The notes beneath the pieces were generated by a model, which was given only the letters and a program-made list of their open reading frames with translations, was not told the origin of the DNA and made no database searches. A stretch of 64,000 nt of DNA from an uncultured Lachnospiraceae bacterium (GTDB lineage: Bacteria > Bacillota > Clostridia > Lachnospirales > Lachnospiraceae), in the NCBI GenBank assembly GCA_902796595.1, contig CADBPM010000031.1:17486-81485 (forward strand), given 5' to 3'. Positions 28,778 to 38,066 of the stretch are shown piece by piece. Every line of letters begins with the position of its first letter. Positions within the stretch are counted from its first letter, which is position 1. A program made the translations under genes and the position numbers.

Positions 28778-29659
28778 TTGAAGTTTATTGATCTTCATGT
28801 ACACTCGACTTTTTCGGACGGGTCTTTTAGTCCGGCGGGGTTAGTTGAAATGGCAGGAGAGGCAAAGTTATCCGCGTTTGCCTTGACAGACCACGATACT
28901 ACGGAGGGCTTTGAGGAGCTTCTTGCCGTGGCAGATAAGTATAACGACAATAAGAGTGAGGAAGAAAAGATAGAGGTGCTTCCCGGAGTGGAGATTTCGG
29001 CTGCCTATAAGGAGTGCGATATACACATTTTAGGCTTGCTTATAGACCATAAAAACAGGGTACTTACAGATATGTTAGCCGCCTCAAAAAAGGAAAGGGA
29101 AGACCGCAATAAGAAGATGGTAAAAAATCTTCAGGATGCCGGACTTGATATAACTCTCAAAGGGGTGATGGCAGGGAATGGTGACGCTGTTATAACCAGA
29201 GCGCACTTTGCAAAGTACCTTGTAGAGCATCACCTTGTAAGAACTTATCAGGACGCTTTTGAGTTTTATCTGGGTGACAAGACACCCTACTATGTGCCGA
29301 GAAAGTTTACAAGTCCTCGCGATGCGATAGAAAGCATCCTTGCAGCAGGCGGTGTTCCGGTGCTTGCGCATCCTTGTATATACCATCTGGCTGAAGAGGA
29401 ATTACTTAGCCTTATCGACAGGCTTATAGGCTATGGTCTTCGTGGAATAGAAACTTTGTACTCTACGAATACCCCTAAAGAAGAGAAGTTTACTCGCGAA
29501 ATAGCAGAAAAAAAGGGACTTCTAATAACGGGCGGTTCGGATTTTCATGGAGCTCCAAAGCCTTCGATAAGGCTTGGCAAGGGAAAAGGCAACCTTGCGA
29601 TTCCATATGAAATCCTTGACAGGCTAAGGGAAGAGCAGGTTAAAATAAAAGGCGCCTGA
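28778..29659 (+). CDS. PHP-domain phosphoesterase
   Basis: 293 residues from TTG 28778, seven bases after GAGGAG; a GTG at 28763 overlaps that ribosome site and is less likely. The metal-binding PHP motifs are clear: DLHVHSTFSDGS, LTDHDTT, LPGVEIS, a mid-protein ITRAHFAKYL, LAHPC and GGSDFHG. This subfamily (YciV/TrpH-like) includes 5'-3' exonucleases and nucleoside-bisphosphate phosphatases; specificity cannot be read here. Last gene of the long clpC-to-folD cluster; the SCIFF promoter begins right after it. Confidence 0.88.
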   Translation: MKFIDLHVHSTFSDGSFSPAGLVEMAGEAKLSAFALTDHDTTEGFEELLAVADKYNDNKSEEEKIEVLPGVEISAAYKECDIHILGLLIDHKNRVLTDMLAASKKEREDRNKKMVKNLQDAGLDITLKGVMAGNGDAVITRAHFAKYLVEHHLVRTYQDAFEFYLGDKTPYYVPRKFTSPRDAIESILAAGGVPVLAHPCIYHLAEEELLSLIDRLIGYGLRGIETLYSTNTPKEEKFTREIAEKKGLLITGGSDFHGAPKPSIRLGKGKGNLAIPYEILDRLREEQVKIKGA

Positions 29660-29668
29660 AAGCTTTTT

Positions 29669-29697
29669 TTGACACTAAACATAAGATATGGTATAAT
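29669..29697 (+). promoter_or_regulatory. Consensus promoter of scfA
   Basis: TTGACA (29669-29674), 17-base spacer, TATAAT (29692-29697): an exact match to the sigma-A consensus, expected to be very strong. The scfA start codon is at 29739. Confidence 0.92.
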
Positions 29698-29738
29698 GGC
29701 ATGTATCTTAAATGACAATTTAATACGGAGGTGTTACC

Positions 29739-29879
29739 ATGAAGCATATTAAGAGCTTAAAGACAAGAGACCTTAAGGAATCAATGAAGAAGGGCGGCTG
29801 CGGCGAGTGCAAGACATCATGTCAGTCAGCATGCAAGACTTCATGTACAGTTGGCAACCAGAGCTGTGAGAACGCATAA
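29739..29879 (+). CDS. scfA: SCIFF ribosomally made precursor peptide (six cysteines)
   Basis: 46 residues starting MKHIKSLKTRDLKESMKKGG, then a Cys-rich core with six Cys (CGEC, TSCQSAC, TSC, QSC). This is the 'six cysteines in forty-five residues' family, matured by a radical SAM enzyme that installs thioether crosslinks; the biological role of the product is unknown. GGAGGTG lies six bases before ATG. The maturase gene follows. Too short for most gene-calling cut-offs. Confidence 0.95.
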   Translation: MKHIKSLKTRDLKESMKKGGCGECKTSCQSACKTSCTVGNQSCENA

Positions 29880-29928
29880 ATTTCCGGTATCTGGCATTTT
29901 AACAATATGGACTAATATGATTTCCGAA

Positions 29929-29957
29929 AGCAGCGGCTTCTGTCGCTGCTCTTTCTT
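29929..29957 (+). terminator. Attenuating hairpin between scfA and scfB
   Basis: AGCAGCG (29929-29935) pairs with CGCTGCT (29944-29950), followed by CTTTCTTT. A leaky terminator here would give more precursor than maturase mRNA. Confidence 0.6.
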
Positions 29958-29990
29958 TGGGAAAAAATCCAGTTTTAATGAGGTATTGAT

Positions 29991-31409
29991 TTGATTCATC
30001 AGTATAAAATGAACGGATACGATATAGTTCTTGACGTAAACAGCGGAAGCGTTCACGTTGTAGATGATATCGCATACGATACAATAGCTTTATATAACAG
30101 CAATATAATAGAAGGTAAGAAGTCCGAAGAGGAAGCTTTGCCGGGTATCAAAAAAGAGATAAGAGCAAAGTATCCTGAGGTTACAGAAGAGGACTTTGGC
30201 GAACTAATAAGTGATATCAATGAGCTTAAAAATGAAGGCAAGCTCTTTACAGAAGATATATATGAGAAATTTGTAAAGGATTTTAAGAACAGGATCACAG
30301 TAACAAAGGCATTGTGTCTTAATGTTGCCCATGACTGTAATCTTGCCTGTCGTTATTGCTTTGCCGGTCAGGGTGAATACCAGGGTGACAGGGCTATAAT
30401 GAGCTATGAAGTAGGTAAACAGGCATTGGATTTCCTTATTGAACACTCAGGAAGCAGACGTAATCTTGAGGTGGATTTCTTTGGAGGAGAGCCGCTCATG
30501 AACTGGGACGTTGTAAAGCGTCTTGTTGAATACGGCCGTTCCCAGGAAAAAGAGCATGACAAGAATTTCAGGTTTACAATAACAACCAATGGAATCCTGC
30601 TCAATGACGAGATCGTTGAGTTTATGAACAAGGAAATGTCCAATGTCGTTCTTTCGATAGATGGCCGCAGGGAAGTAAATGACCACATGCGTCCTACCCG
30701 CAACGGCAATGGAAGCAGCTACGACATTATCCTTCCTAAATATAAGAAATTCGCAAAACTGCGCGGAAATAAAGAATATTATGTAAGAGGAACATTTACA
30801 CATAATAATCTTGATTTTGCAAAAGATGTACTCCATTTGGCGGATGAAGGCTTTAAGGAGATTTCTATTGAGCCTGTTGTTTCACTTCTGAATGAACCAT
30901 ACGCAATAAGAGAAGAGGATGTTCCATATCTTCTTGAGCAGTATGACGAGCTTGCCAAAGAATACGTTAAGCGCAGAAGAGAAGGAAGAGGCTTCACTTT
31001 CTTCCATTTCATGATAGATCTTTCCGGTGGTCCTTGTGTTGCAAAAAGGCTTGCCGGCTGTGGATCAGGTACAGAATATCTTGCTGTTACGCCATGGGGC
31101 GATCTTTACCCATGCCATCAGTTTGTCGGAGAAGATGGTTTTGTACTTGGCAATGTCTGGGATGGAATTACAAATACATCATTGCAGGAAGGTTTCAAAC
31201 ATCAGAATGTTTATGAGAAGCCAAAGTGCAGAGACTGCTTTGCAAGATATTACTGCAGCGGCGGATGTGCAGCAAACTCATATAAATTCCATGGAACTAT
31301 CGATGATGCATATGACATCGGCTGTGACCTTCAGAGAAAGCGCATTGAATGTGCTATCATGATCAAGGCTGCAGAAGATGAGGATGCTGAAAGGGAAGAA
31401 ATGAACTAA
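29991..31409 (+). CDS. scfB: SCIFF peptide maturase, radical SAM/SPASM enzyme
   Basis: 472 residues from TTG 29991 (AGGT just upstream; opening MIHQYKMNGYDIVLDVNSGS is typical). The N-terminal domain is a peptide-recognition element, followed by the radical SAM cluster motif CNLACRYC (about residue 115), then C-terminal auxiliary-cluster cysteines (AGCGSG, LYPCHQF, CRDCFARYYCSGGC). Forms Cys thioether bonds in ScfA using SAM. Directly downstream of scfA, as in other Clostridia. Confidence 0.96.
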   Translation: MIHQYKMNGYDIVLDVNSGSVHVVDDIAYDTIALYNSNIIEGKKSEEEALPGIKKEIRAKYPEVTEEDFGELISDINELKNEGKLFTEDIYEKFVKDFKNRITVTKALCLNVAHDCNLACRYCFAGQGEYQGDRAIMSYEVGKQALDFLIEHSGSRRNLEVDFFGGEPLMNWDVVKRLVEYGRSQEKEHDKNFRFTITTNGILLNDEIVEFMNKEMSNVVLSIDGRREVNDHMRPTRNGNGSSYDIILPKYKKFAKLRGNKEYYVRGTFTHNNLDFAKDVLHLADEGFKEISIEPVVSLLNEPYAIREEDVPYLLEQYDELAKEYVKRRREGRGFTFFHFMIDLSGGPCVAKRLAGCGSGTEYLAVTPWGDLYPCHQFVGEDGFVLGNVWDGITNTSLQEGFKHQNVYEKPKCRDCFARYYCSGGCAANSYKFHGTIDDAYDIGCDLQRKRIECAIMIKAAEDEDAEREEMN

Positions 31410-31434
31410 GAAAAAGTTTTGGAGGTTCAGTAAA

Positions 31435-33642
31435 ATGAAGAACAGGAGTCGCGGTATAGCGAAGATTCTTGGCTACATTATCGTAGCAGGACTTCTTGTA
31501 TGTATCGCATCAGGTATCTTTGGCAACACTTTTGGCAGCGTTGGTGCGATCAAGAGGGGACTTGACCTTGCAGGCGGTGTAAGTATCGCATACGAAGCAA
31601 AGGGCAAAGTTACAGATCAGGAAATGAAAGATACTGTTGAAAAGATGCGCCTTCGTGCAGAGTCATATTCAACAGAAGCACAGGCATACAGGGAAGGCGA
31701 CAAGAGAGTTGTTGTTGATATCCCTGATGTAAAGGATGCCGATGCTGTGCTTAAGCAGTTAGGTGAGGCTGGAGCTATTCAGTTCATACCTGTCACTACA
31801 GAAACAATGACAAGTTCTGGCGGTGCACTAGTACTTAAGGATACCGTTGAAAATCTTGCTAAAAAGGGTCTTGTAGCTGTTGATGGTTCAGATATAGCAA
31901 CAGCAGCAGCTGAGGCTTATAATTCTCAGGACAAGCTTGGTACCCAGTATATTGTAAACCTTACACTTAATACTTCAGGTACAAAGAAATTTGCCGATGC
32001 TACAGAAAAATATCTCAACCAGCAGATTGCCATTGTCTACGACAATGAGATAATTTCAGCACCTACAGTTCAGGCCCACATTACAGATGGTAAGGCACAG
32101 ATTTCAGGTCAGGAGACTATGGAGTCAGCAGAGCGCCTTGCTTCCATAATCCGTATCGGTGCACTTCCTGTAGAGCTTGAGGAAGTCCGTTCCAATACAG
32201 TGGGTGCAAAATTAGGCGATAATGCCCTTAATACAAGTTTGCTTGCGGGTGCTATCGGTTTTGCCATAGTATTCATATTTATGATCGCCGTATACAAGAT
32301 TCCGGGACTTGCAGCGAGCCTTGCTCTTGTAGCATATATTGCAATAGAGCTTGCACTCCTTTCAATGCTTGAGATCACACTTACACTTCCTGGTATTGCC
32401 GGTATTATTCTTTCAATCGGTATGGCGGTTGATGCGAATGTCATCATCTTCACCCGTATCAGAGAAGAGATAGGTCTTGGACATTCAGTAAGAAGTGCTA
32501 TAAATCTTGGATTCCAGAAGGCATTCTCAGCAATTCTTGATGGTAATGTGACTACGATAATTGCCGGCGCAGTGCTTGCTATATTTGGTACAGGTACTAT
32601 CAAGGGCTTTGCTTATACACTTGTACTGGGTATACTTATCTCCATGTTTTCTGCAATCGTTATCACAAGATTCCTTCTTAAGGCTTTCTATGATTGCGGC
32701 TTTGATGAAGAGAAGTTCTACGGTATTAAAATGGAAAGAACACCAATACCATTTGTCAAGTGGGCTCCGAAGTTCCTTATTGCTTCATGTATCGTAATTG
32801 CTATAGGTGTTATCACAATGGGTGTCAATGCCGGAAGCGGAAAGGGAGCGTTCAGTTATGCTCTTGAATTCCAGGGCGGTACATCTACGCAGGTGCATTT
32901 TAACGGAAAACTTCCTTCAAATGATGAAGTAAGAGAAGTTGTAAGCACAACCATAAAGGATAACAACGTTGATATATCACCTATCATCAGTGATAATTCA
33001 GTGCTTATCAGAACTAAGTCACTTAACCTTGAAGAACGTACTTCTCTTCATGATGCTCTTGAGGAAAAGTATTCTATAACAGATGATGATATTACAAATG
33101 AGAATATATCCGCTGCAGTTTCGGGTGAAATGAAGAGAGCAGCTCTTTTATCCGTAATAGCAGCTACAATATGTATGCTTATTTACATCGTTATCCGTTT
33201 CAGAAATATCGCTTTTGGTACTGCTGCAGTTACAGCACTTATTCATGATGTTATGGTTGTGGTTACATTCTATGCACTTGCAAGAATGACAGTAGGTAAT
33301 ACATTTATTGCATGTATCCTTACTATTGTAGGTTATTCTATAAATGCCACTATCATTATCTTCGACCGTATCCGTGAGAACAGAGAGGGCATGAAGAAGA
33401 AAGACAGTCTTGAAGAAGTTGTGAACAAGTCTATCACACAGACCTTCTCTAGATCTATCAATACAACAATTACAACCTTCATAATGGTTCTTGTACTTTT
33501 TATTATGGGTGTTGCAAGTGTTCGTGAATTTGCACTTCCTATAATGATAGGTCTTATCTGCGGTTGCTATTCTTCAGTGTGCCTTACAGGTCCGCTTTGG
33601 TTCTATATGCACAGTATTGGTGCCAAGTCAAAGAAAAATTGA
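31435..33642 (+). CDS. secDF: Fused protein translocase subunits SecDF
   Basis: 735-residue RND-type membrane protein that uses the proton gradient to pull secreted proteins. The SecD half (about 1-430) has an N-terminal helix, the GLDLAGGVSIAYEA motif, a periplasmic-type loop and a membrane block with GMAVDANVIIFTRIREE. The SecF half (about 440-735) starts with another helix, ALEFQGGTS, and ends with NATIIIFDRIREN and further helices. YajC, its usual partner, is at 2143. Terminators follow. Confidence 0.95.
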   Translation: MKNRSRGIAKILGYIIVAGLLVCIASGIFGNTFGSVGAIKRGLDLAGGVSIAYEAKGKVTDQEMKDTVEKMRLRAESYSTEAQAYREGDKRVVVDIPDVKDADAVLKQLGEAGAIQFIPVTTETMTSSGGALVLKDTVENLAKKGLVAVDGSDIATAAAEAYNSQDKLGTQYIVNLTLNTSGTKKFADATEKYLNQQIAIVYDNEIISAPTVQAHITDGKAQISGQETMESAERLASIIRIGALPVELEEVRSNTVGAKLGDNALNTSLLAGAIGFAIVFIFMIAVYKIPGLAASLALVAYIAIELALLSMLEITLTLPGIAGIILSIGMAVDANVIIFTRIREEIGLGHSVRSAINLGFQKAFSAILDGNVTTIIAGAVLAIFGTGTIKGFAYTLVLGILISMFSAIVITRFLLKAFYDCGFDEEKFYGIKMERTPIPFVKWAPKFLIASCIVIAIGVITMGVNAGSGKGAFSYALEFQGGTSTQVHFNGKLPSNDEVREVVSTTIKDNNVDISPIISDNSVLIRTKSLNLEERTSLHDALEEKYSITDDDITNENISAAVSGEMKRAALLSVIAATICMLIYIVIRFRNIAFGTAAVTALIHDVMVVVTFYALARMTVGNTFIACILTIVGYSINATIIIFDRIRENREGMKKKDSLEEVVNKSITQTFSRSINTTITTFIMVLVLFIMGVASVREFALPIMIGLICGCYSSVCLTGPLWFYMHSIGAKSKKN

Positions 33643-33649
33643 ATTTTCA

Positions 33650-33710
33650 GTGTCCTGCTTAGCAGGGCACTTTTTTAAAAAAGTCTGAGTGTATCAGGCT
33701 TTTTTTCTTT
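33650..33710 (+). terminator. Two tandem terminators after secDF
   Basis: GTGTCCTGCT/AGCAGGGCAC (33650-33670) followed by TTTTTT, then AGTCTGA/TCAGGCT (33682-33700) followed by TTTTTTCTTTT. Confidence 0.85.
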
Positions 33711-33731
33711 TCTTAAAAGAAAATATCCTTA

Positions 33732-33771
33732 TTGACATATCAGGGGACAATGTGCTTAAATAAGACATTGT
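33732..33771 (+). promoter_or_regulatory. MATE gene promoter with overlapping inverted repeat
   Basis: TTGACA at 33732-33737, with TTAAAT at 33756-33761 as probable -10 (18-base spacer). ACAATGT (33747-33753) and ACATTGT (33765-33771) form a perfect inverted repeat with an 11-base gap that brackets the -10, a good place for a repressor. Confidence 0.55.
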
Positions 33772-33834
33772 GTCACTTGATGTAGTTCTTTCTAATGCTG
33801 GGACGATAACCTGTCTTTTTTATGAGGATTGAAT

Positions 33835-35187
33835 ATGGAAACAGATATGACTAAAGGAAGACCTCTTCCTATAATATTGAAATTTGTCCTGCCGCTTTTT
33901 CTTGGAAATGTTTTTCAGCAATTATATAACATGGCAGATACCTTTATCGTGGGGCATTTTGTAGGTCAGAATGCCCTCGCGGCAGTAGGCGCTACAGGAA
34001 CGATCATGTTTTTAGTTCTTGGTTTTTCTCAGGGACTTACTACCGGATTTACGGTGCTTACAAGTCAGTGTTTTGGCGCCGGAGATATGAAAAGACTAAG
34101 GCACAGTTTTTCGAACGGAATAATGCTTGCATGGATCGTGGTAGTTGTTATGACGATACTGTCAGTAATGTTGATGCATCCGCTCCTTAAACTTATGAAT
34201 ACACCGGCAGAGATTTATGCAGATTCATATACATACATTGTGATAATCTGCTACGGTACAGTGTGCAGTGTGTTTTACAATCTCTTCTCAGCCTATATGA
34301 GGGCAGTTGGCAATAGTAAGATGCCTCTTTATTTTCTGATCTTTTCAGCAGCATTAAATGTAGTCTTAGATATCGTATTTATTGTTGTATTTAAGATCGG
34401 AGTTGCAGGAGCTGCCATTGCAACGGTTATCTCTCAGGGCGTTTCCGCTATACTCTGCCTTTTGTATATTGTAAAACATATAAAGGTTTTAGTGCCTGAA
34501 AGAAGTGACTGGAGACTGACAAGGGCAGATTCCATGCACCAGCTTCGCATAGGTATTCCTATGGCGTTGCAGTTTGGAATAACGGCATCAGGAACAATGA
34601 TAATGCAGGCAGCTATCAATCTGTTCGGATCCACGGCTGTTGCAGCATTCACAGCAGCAAATAAGGTGAATAATCTTGTGACCCAGGGCTTCCCTTCAAT
34701 GGGACAGGCAATGGCTTCGTACTGCGGACAGAATTACGGCGGAGGTGGCTACAAGAGAGTAAGAGCCGGCGTGAGAGCTGCAGTTTTATCCTGTATCATC
34801 TATGCGATAATAGCAGGAATTCTTGCAATAACATTTATGAAGCCGTTTGTAGGGATGTTCTTTACAGCGGGTACAGATATAGAAGGAATGATGCCGTGGA
34901 CAAGACCTTATGTTGTAATGTGCGCCCTTTGTTACATTCCGTTAAGTATGATCTTTATATTCAGAAATGCCATGCAGGGCTGCGGCTATGGTCTTTTGCC
35001 GATGCTTGGAGGTGTAGTTGAACTTTTTGCAAGACTTATAATGGCTGCTTTATCAATGCACTTAAACAATTACGTTCTTGCAGCAGCCTGCGATCCGGCA
35101 GCATGGGTTGCAGCGGGGATATTCACAGCAGTAGCTTATATTTTTGTTATTAAGGATGTAAAAAAGAAGATAAAAATGGATTCTTAA
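33835..35187 (+). CDS. MATE family multidrug/cation exporter
   Basis: 450 residues from ATG 33835 (GAGG seven bases upstream); a TTG at 33829 is too close to the ribosome site. Twelve predicted membrane helices in two MatE repeats; NVFQQLYNMADTFIVGHFVG at the start and GIPMALQFGITASG opening the second half are characteristic. Antiporter for organic cations or drugs; substrate not predictable. Single gene between terminators with a candidate operator on its promoter. Confidence 0.93.
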   Translation: METDMTKGRPLPIILKFVLPLFLGNVFQQLYNMADTFIVGHFVGQNALAAVGATGTIMFLVLGFSQGLTTGFTVLTSQCFGAGDMKRLRHSFSNGIMLAWIVVVVMTILSVMLMHPLLKLMNTPAEIYADSYTYIVIICYGTVCSVFYNLFSAYMRAVGNSKMPLYFLIFSAALNVVLDIVFIVVFKIGVAGAAIATVISQGVSAILCLLYIVKHIKVLVPERSDWRLTRADSMHQLRIGIPMALQFGITASGTMIMQAAINLFGSTAVAAFTAANKVNNLVTQGFPSMGQAMASYCGQNYGGGGYKRVRAGVRAAVLSCIIYAIIAGILAITFMKPFVGMFFTAGTDIEGMMPWTRPYVVMCALCYIPLSMIFIFRNAMQGCGYGLLPMLGGVVELFARLIMAALSMHLNNYVLAAACDPAAWVAAGIFTAVAYIFVIKDVKKKIKMDS

Positions 35188-35230
35188 AGGATTCTGCTTA
35201 TTTTGCAGATTTTTGGCGACGGTTATTTGG

Positions 35231-35267
35231 ATGAAGTACTCTGTAAAAAGGTACTTCATTTTTTTAT
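35231..35267 (+). terminator. Terminator after MATE gene
   Basis: ATGAAGTAC/GTACTTCAT arms with a TCTGTAAAAAG loop, followed by TTTTTTT. Confidence 0.88.
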
Positions 35268-35271
35268 ACAA

Positions 35272-35298
35272 AAAAAGAAGCGGAAATGCCGCTTCTTA
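35272..35298 (-). terminator. Terminator of tRNA-Trp
   Basis: AAGAAGCGG and CCGCTTCTT arms (minus-strand reading ends in a run of T, complementary to the A run at 35269-35275). Confidence 0.85.
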
Positions 35299-35303
35299 AT
35301 AAG

Positions 35304-35374
35304 CAGGGGATGAGAGAATCGAACTCCCGCCAAAGGTTTTGGAGACCCCTATCATACCATTTGACCAATCCCCT
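35304..35374 (-). tRNA. tRNA-Trp (CCA anticodon)
   Basis: Minus strand. Acceptor AGGGGAT/ATCCCCT, D-stem GTCA/TGAT, anticodon stem GGGGT/ACCTT around loop CTCCAAA (anticodon CCA), T-arm GGGAG-TTCGATT-CTCTC, discriminator G. The 3' CCA is not encoded. A stand-alone gene with its own terminator. Confidence 0.95.
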
Positions 35375-35440
35375 ATGTTGTTTAGTCACAACAAAAAATA
35401 TTATACACGGATTGATCAATTTTGTCAAGAGAAATTTTGC

Positions 35441-35977
35441 TTATTGTTTTGGAAGATAAATATTTGGTATTGCAATATTAGGATCACCGTACATTTTTTC
35501 AGCAAAAAGTTTCTTTACGGAATCCATGGTGGCATCAGAATAATTCATTCCCAATTCCTTCGCGATTCGATCAAAAGCAACAGGTATTATGCAGACACCC
35601 CATGTTGAAGGCGCAGTGAGATTAGGGTTATCAACAACGAACTGCGGTGAAATGGAGATTGTTGAATTGGTGTCAACATTGCAGGCATAAAGCATGACCT
35701 GACCCTTTGTGTCGCATTTGTAGGTTAATTCATATTTGTCTGCATCAATATCCTGTTTTGCAGCTATAAATGATGATGCACCTGTCGAAACTGCAGATTT
35801 ATTGAATTTCGGCGTATCTGAACTTACTTTTTTGGCATTCTCAAGGAGGGTAATAAGCTTATCAACTGAATCCTGTGTAAGAGTAGTGCCGTTAATTTCC
35901 GCTCCCTGATTTTCCTTGACAAAATTAATGAGAGTGTCGACTTCGTTTTGAGAGAGCAGTGACATATTTTCGCTCAT
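35441..35977 (-). CDS. Orphan protein with an N-terminal LSQNEVDTLI motif, unknown
   Basis: 178 residues from the ATG ending at 35977, with AGGAGGT (complement of 35984-35990) upstream. The start MSENMSLLSQNEVDTLINFV resembles the N-terminal EIDALL-type motif of the flagellar switch proteins FliM/FliY, but nothing else flagellar is present and the rest (Cys-containing beta-rich region, DADKYELTYKCDTKGQVML) matches nothing I recognise. No signal peptide or membrane segment. One of the few minus-strand genes in the window; monocistronic. Confidence 0.7.
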   Translation of the reverse strand: MSENMSLLSQNEVDTLINFVKENQGAEINGTTLTQDSVDKLITLLENAKKVSSDTPKFNKSAVSTGASSFIAAKQDIDADKYELTYKCDTKGQVMLYACNVDTNSTISISPQFVVDNPNLTAPSTWGVCIIPVAFDRIAKELGMNYSDATMDSVKKLFAEKMYGDPNIAIPNIYLPKQ

Positions 35978-36158
35978 AAAAAGTACCTCCTGATATGACA
36001 TGCGGGTTGAAATATTTTGCCCGTGATATTATTTCTTTATACCTTATTATAAAGTTTATTTAAGATAAAAACAAGTTAGAAATGATGAAAAAAGTATTAT
36101 AGGGAATCTTGCTTGCCATATCGCACAAAGTTAGATAAGACAATAGAGCACGAATAAC

Positions 36159-36187
36159 TTGAAATATCGTTTATATTTTTATATAAT
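36159..36187 (+). promoter_or_regulatory. Promoter of the Uup-type ABC-F gene
   Basis: TTGAAA (36159-36164), 17-base spacer, TATAAT (36182-36187). Confidence 0.85.
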
Positions 36188-36224
36188 GACGGGAGCATTG
36201 CAATAGAAGAAATGGGAAGTAATT

Positions 36225-38057
36225 ATGAATCTTATAACAGCAGACCACATCAGTAAAGCATTTACCGACAAGGTGCTTTTTGAAGATGTTTCTTTAGGCT
36301 TAAATGAAGGCGATAAGTTAGGTATCATAGGTATAAATGGAACAGGTAAATCCACACTTTTAAAAGTAGTTGCAGGTCTTGAGGAGCCGGATGCAGGTAC
36401 AGTCACCAGAGGAAATTCGGTAAGGATTGCGTACTTGCCGCAGAATCCTGTATTTGACCCTGCTCGTCCTATAATAGAAGAAGTCATAAAAGACAGGGCT
36501 GCTATGTCGGAAGGGTGGAACCTTGAAGGAGAAGCAAGAGCCATGCTTGGAAGATTCGGAATCGATGACCCGACTGAGCTTGCCGGAAACCTTTCAGGGG
36601 GAGTGAGAAAGCGTGCTGCGCTCGTTCAGACCTTGCTTTTGCCTGCAGATGTTTATATACTTGATGAGCCGACCAATCATCTTGATACGGATATGAGCGA
36701 TTGGCTTGAGAACTATCTTAAAAATATGAATCAGGCAATGATTCTTATTACACATGACAGGTATTTCCTTGATTCTGTTACCAACAGGATAGGCGAGCTT
36801 ACGCATGGAAATGTGTATTACTATACCGGAGGCTATAGAAATTTCCTTGAACTTAAGGCAGAGCGCGAGGAAATGGAGCAGGCAACGGAGAGAAAGAAGG
36901 CGGCACTTTACAGAAAAGATTTGGCATGGATGCAGCGCGGGGCAAGAGCGCGTTCGACAAAACAGAAAGCTCATATAGAAAGATTTAATGAGCTGGCAAA
37001 TAGGGAAAAGATAGTAACAGATGATACAGTTCAGGTAGATTCCGTTTCAAGCCGTCTTGGCAAACAGACAATAGAGCTTTCGTCAGTAAGCAAGGCTTAT
37101 GGTGACAAGCGTCTGTTTGATGATTTTTCGTATATTTTTCTTAAAAATGACAGAGTCGGGATAATAGGAAAAAACGGCTGCGGTAAATCAACTTTGCTTA
37201 AGCTTATAAATGGGATGATAGAGCCTGATTCGGGAAAAGTTACTGTAGGTCAGACAGTGAAGATAGGGTATTTCTCACAGGAATCTGAGGAACTGGACTC
37301 TACGCAGACTGTTATAGATTCTGCAAAGGAAATAGCAGAGTATGTGAAAACAAATGACGGACTTATTTCTGTAAGCAGGATGTTAGAAAGATTCCTCTTT
37401 GCCGGAAGTATGCAGTACACAAAGATAGGCAAGCTTTCCGGAGGAGAAAGAAGAAGGCTTTCTTTGCTGCATGTACTTGTTTCTGCACCGAATGTACTGA
37501 TTCTTGATGAGCCTACCAATGACCTTGATATAACTACATTATCGATTCTTGAAGATTATCTTGATTTTTTTGAAGGAATAGTGATAACGGTAAGTCACGA
37601 CAGGTATTTTCTTGACAGAGTGGTAAGAAGGATATTTGCTTTTGAAGGGAATGGCAAGGTGACCCAGTATGAGGGCGGATACAGTGATTATCTTCTGAAA
37701 TCAGGCGGACAGACCAGTAATGATACTGCTTACAGCATTTCAAAGCCTATGGATGAAGAGAGTGTGAATGCAGCGGCAAAAAAGACAGCAGAAAATATTG
37801 CCGCGTGGAAAACTCATGAAAAGAAGTTAAAAATGACCTATAAGGAGCAGCGTGAGTTTGAAACGATTGATTCCGACATTGAAAAGCTCAATAAAAAACT
37901 GGAAGACCTTGAAGAGGACATGGATAAGTATGCAACAGATGCCAGTAAACTTGCAGAAATTTCAAAAGAAATGGAAAATACAAGACAGGCTTTGGAAGAA
38001 AAGGAAGAGAGGTGGCTTTATCTGACTGAACTTGCAGAAAAGATTGAGTCACAGTAA
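36225..38057 (+). CDS. ABC-F family ATPase, Uup type
   Basis: 610 residues, two ABC domains without membrane helices. NBD1 Walker A GINGTGKST, signature LSGGVRKRA; NBD2 Walker A GKNGCGKST, signature LSGGERRR; both Walker B regions (LDEPTNHLD, LDEPTNDLD) are intact. The linker between domains is Arg-rich (WMQRGARARSTKQKA). The C-terminal about 75 residues form a coiled coil (KMTYKEQREFETIDSDIEK), which marks the Uup subfamily. ABC-F proteins act on the ribosome; Uup types also affect DNA recombination or ribosome assembly. traX-like gene follows nine bases later. Confidence 0.92.
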   Translation: MNLITADHISKAFTDKVLFEDVSLGLNEGDKLGIIGINGTGKSTLLKVVAGLEEPDAGTVTRGNSVRIAYLPQNPVFDPARPIIEEVIKDRAAMSEGWNLEGEARAMLGRFGIDDPTELAGNLSGGVRKRAALVQTLLLPADVYILDEPTNHLDTDMSDWLENYLKNMNQAMILITHDRYFLDSVTNRIGELTHGNVYYYTGGYRNFLELKAEREEMEQATERKKAALYRKDLAWMQRGARARSTKQKAHIERFNELANREKIVTDDTVQVDSVSSRLGKQTIELSSVSKAYGDKRLFDDFSYIFLKNDRVGIIGKNGCGKSTLLKLINGMIEPDSGKVTVGQTVKIGYFSQESEELDSTQTVIDSAKEIAEYVKTNDGLISVSRMLERFLFAGSMQYTKIGKLSGGERRRLSLLHVLVSAPNVLILDEPTNDLDITTLSILEDYLDFFEGIVITVSHDRYFLDRVVRRIFAFEGNGKVTQYEGGYSDYLLKSGGQTSNDTAYSISKPMDEESVNAAAKKTAENIAAWKTHEKKLKMTYKEQREFETIDSDIEKLNKKLEDLEEDMDKYATDASKLAEISKEMENTRQALEEKEERWLYLTELAEKIESQ

Positions 38058-38066
38058 GGGGGAAAT

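Noticed and set aside
32109..32603. Long open frame antisense to secDF (164 codons)
   Set aside because: Composition mirrors the membrane-protein codons on the other strand; no ribosome site or recognisable product. The same applies to antisense frames over folD (28264-28704) and rqcH (62417-62899).
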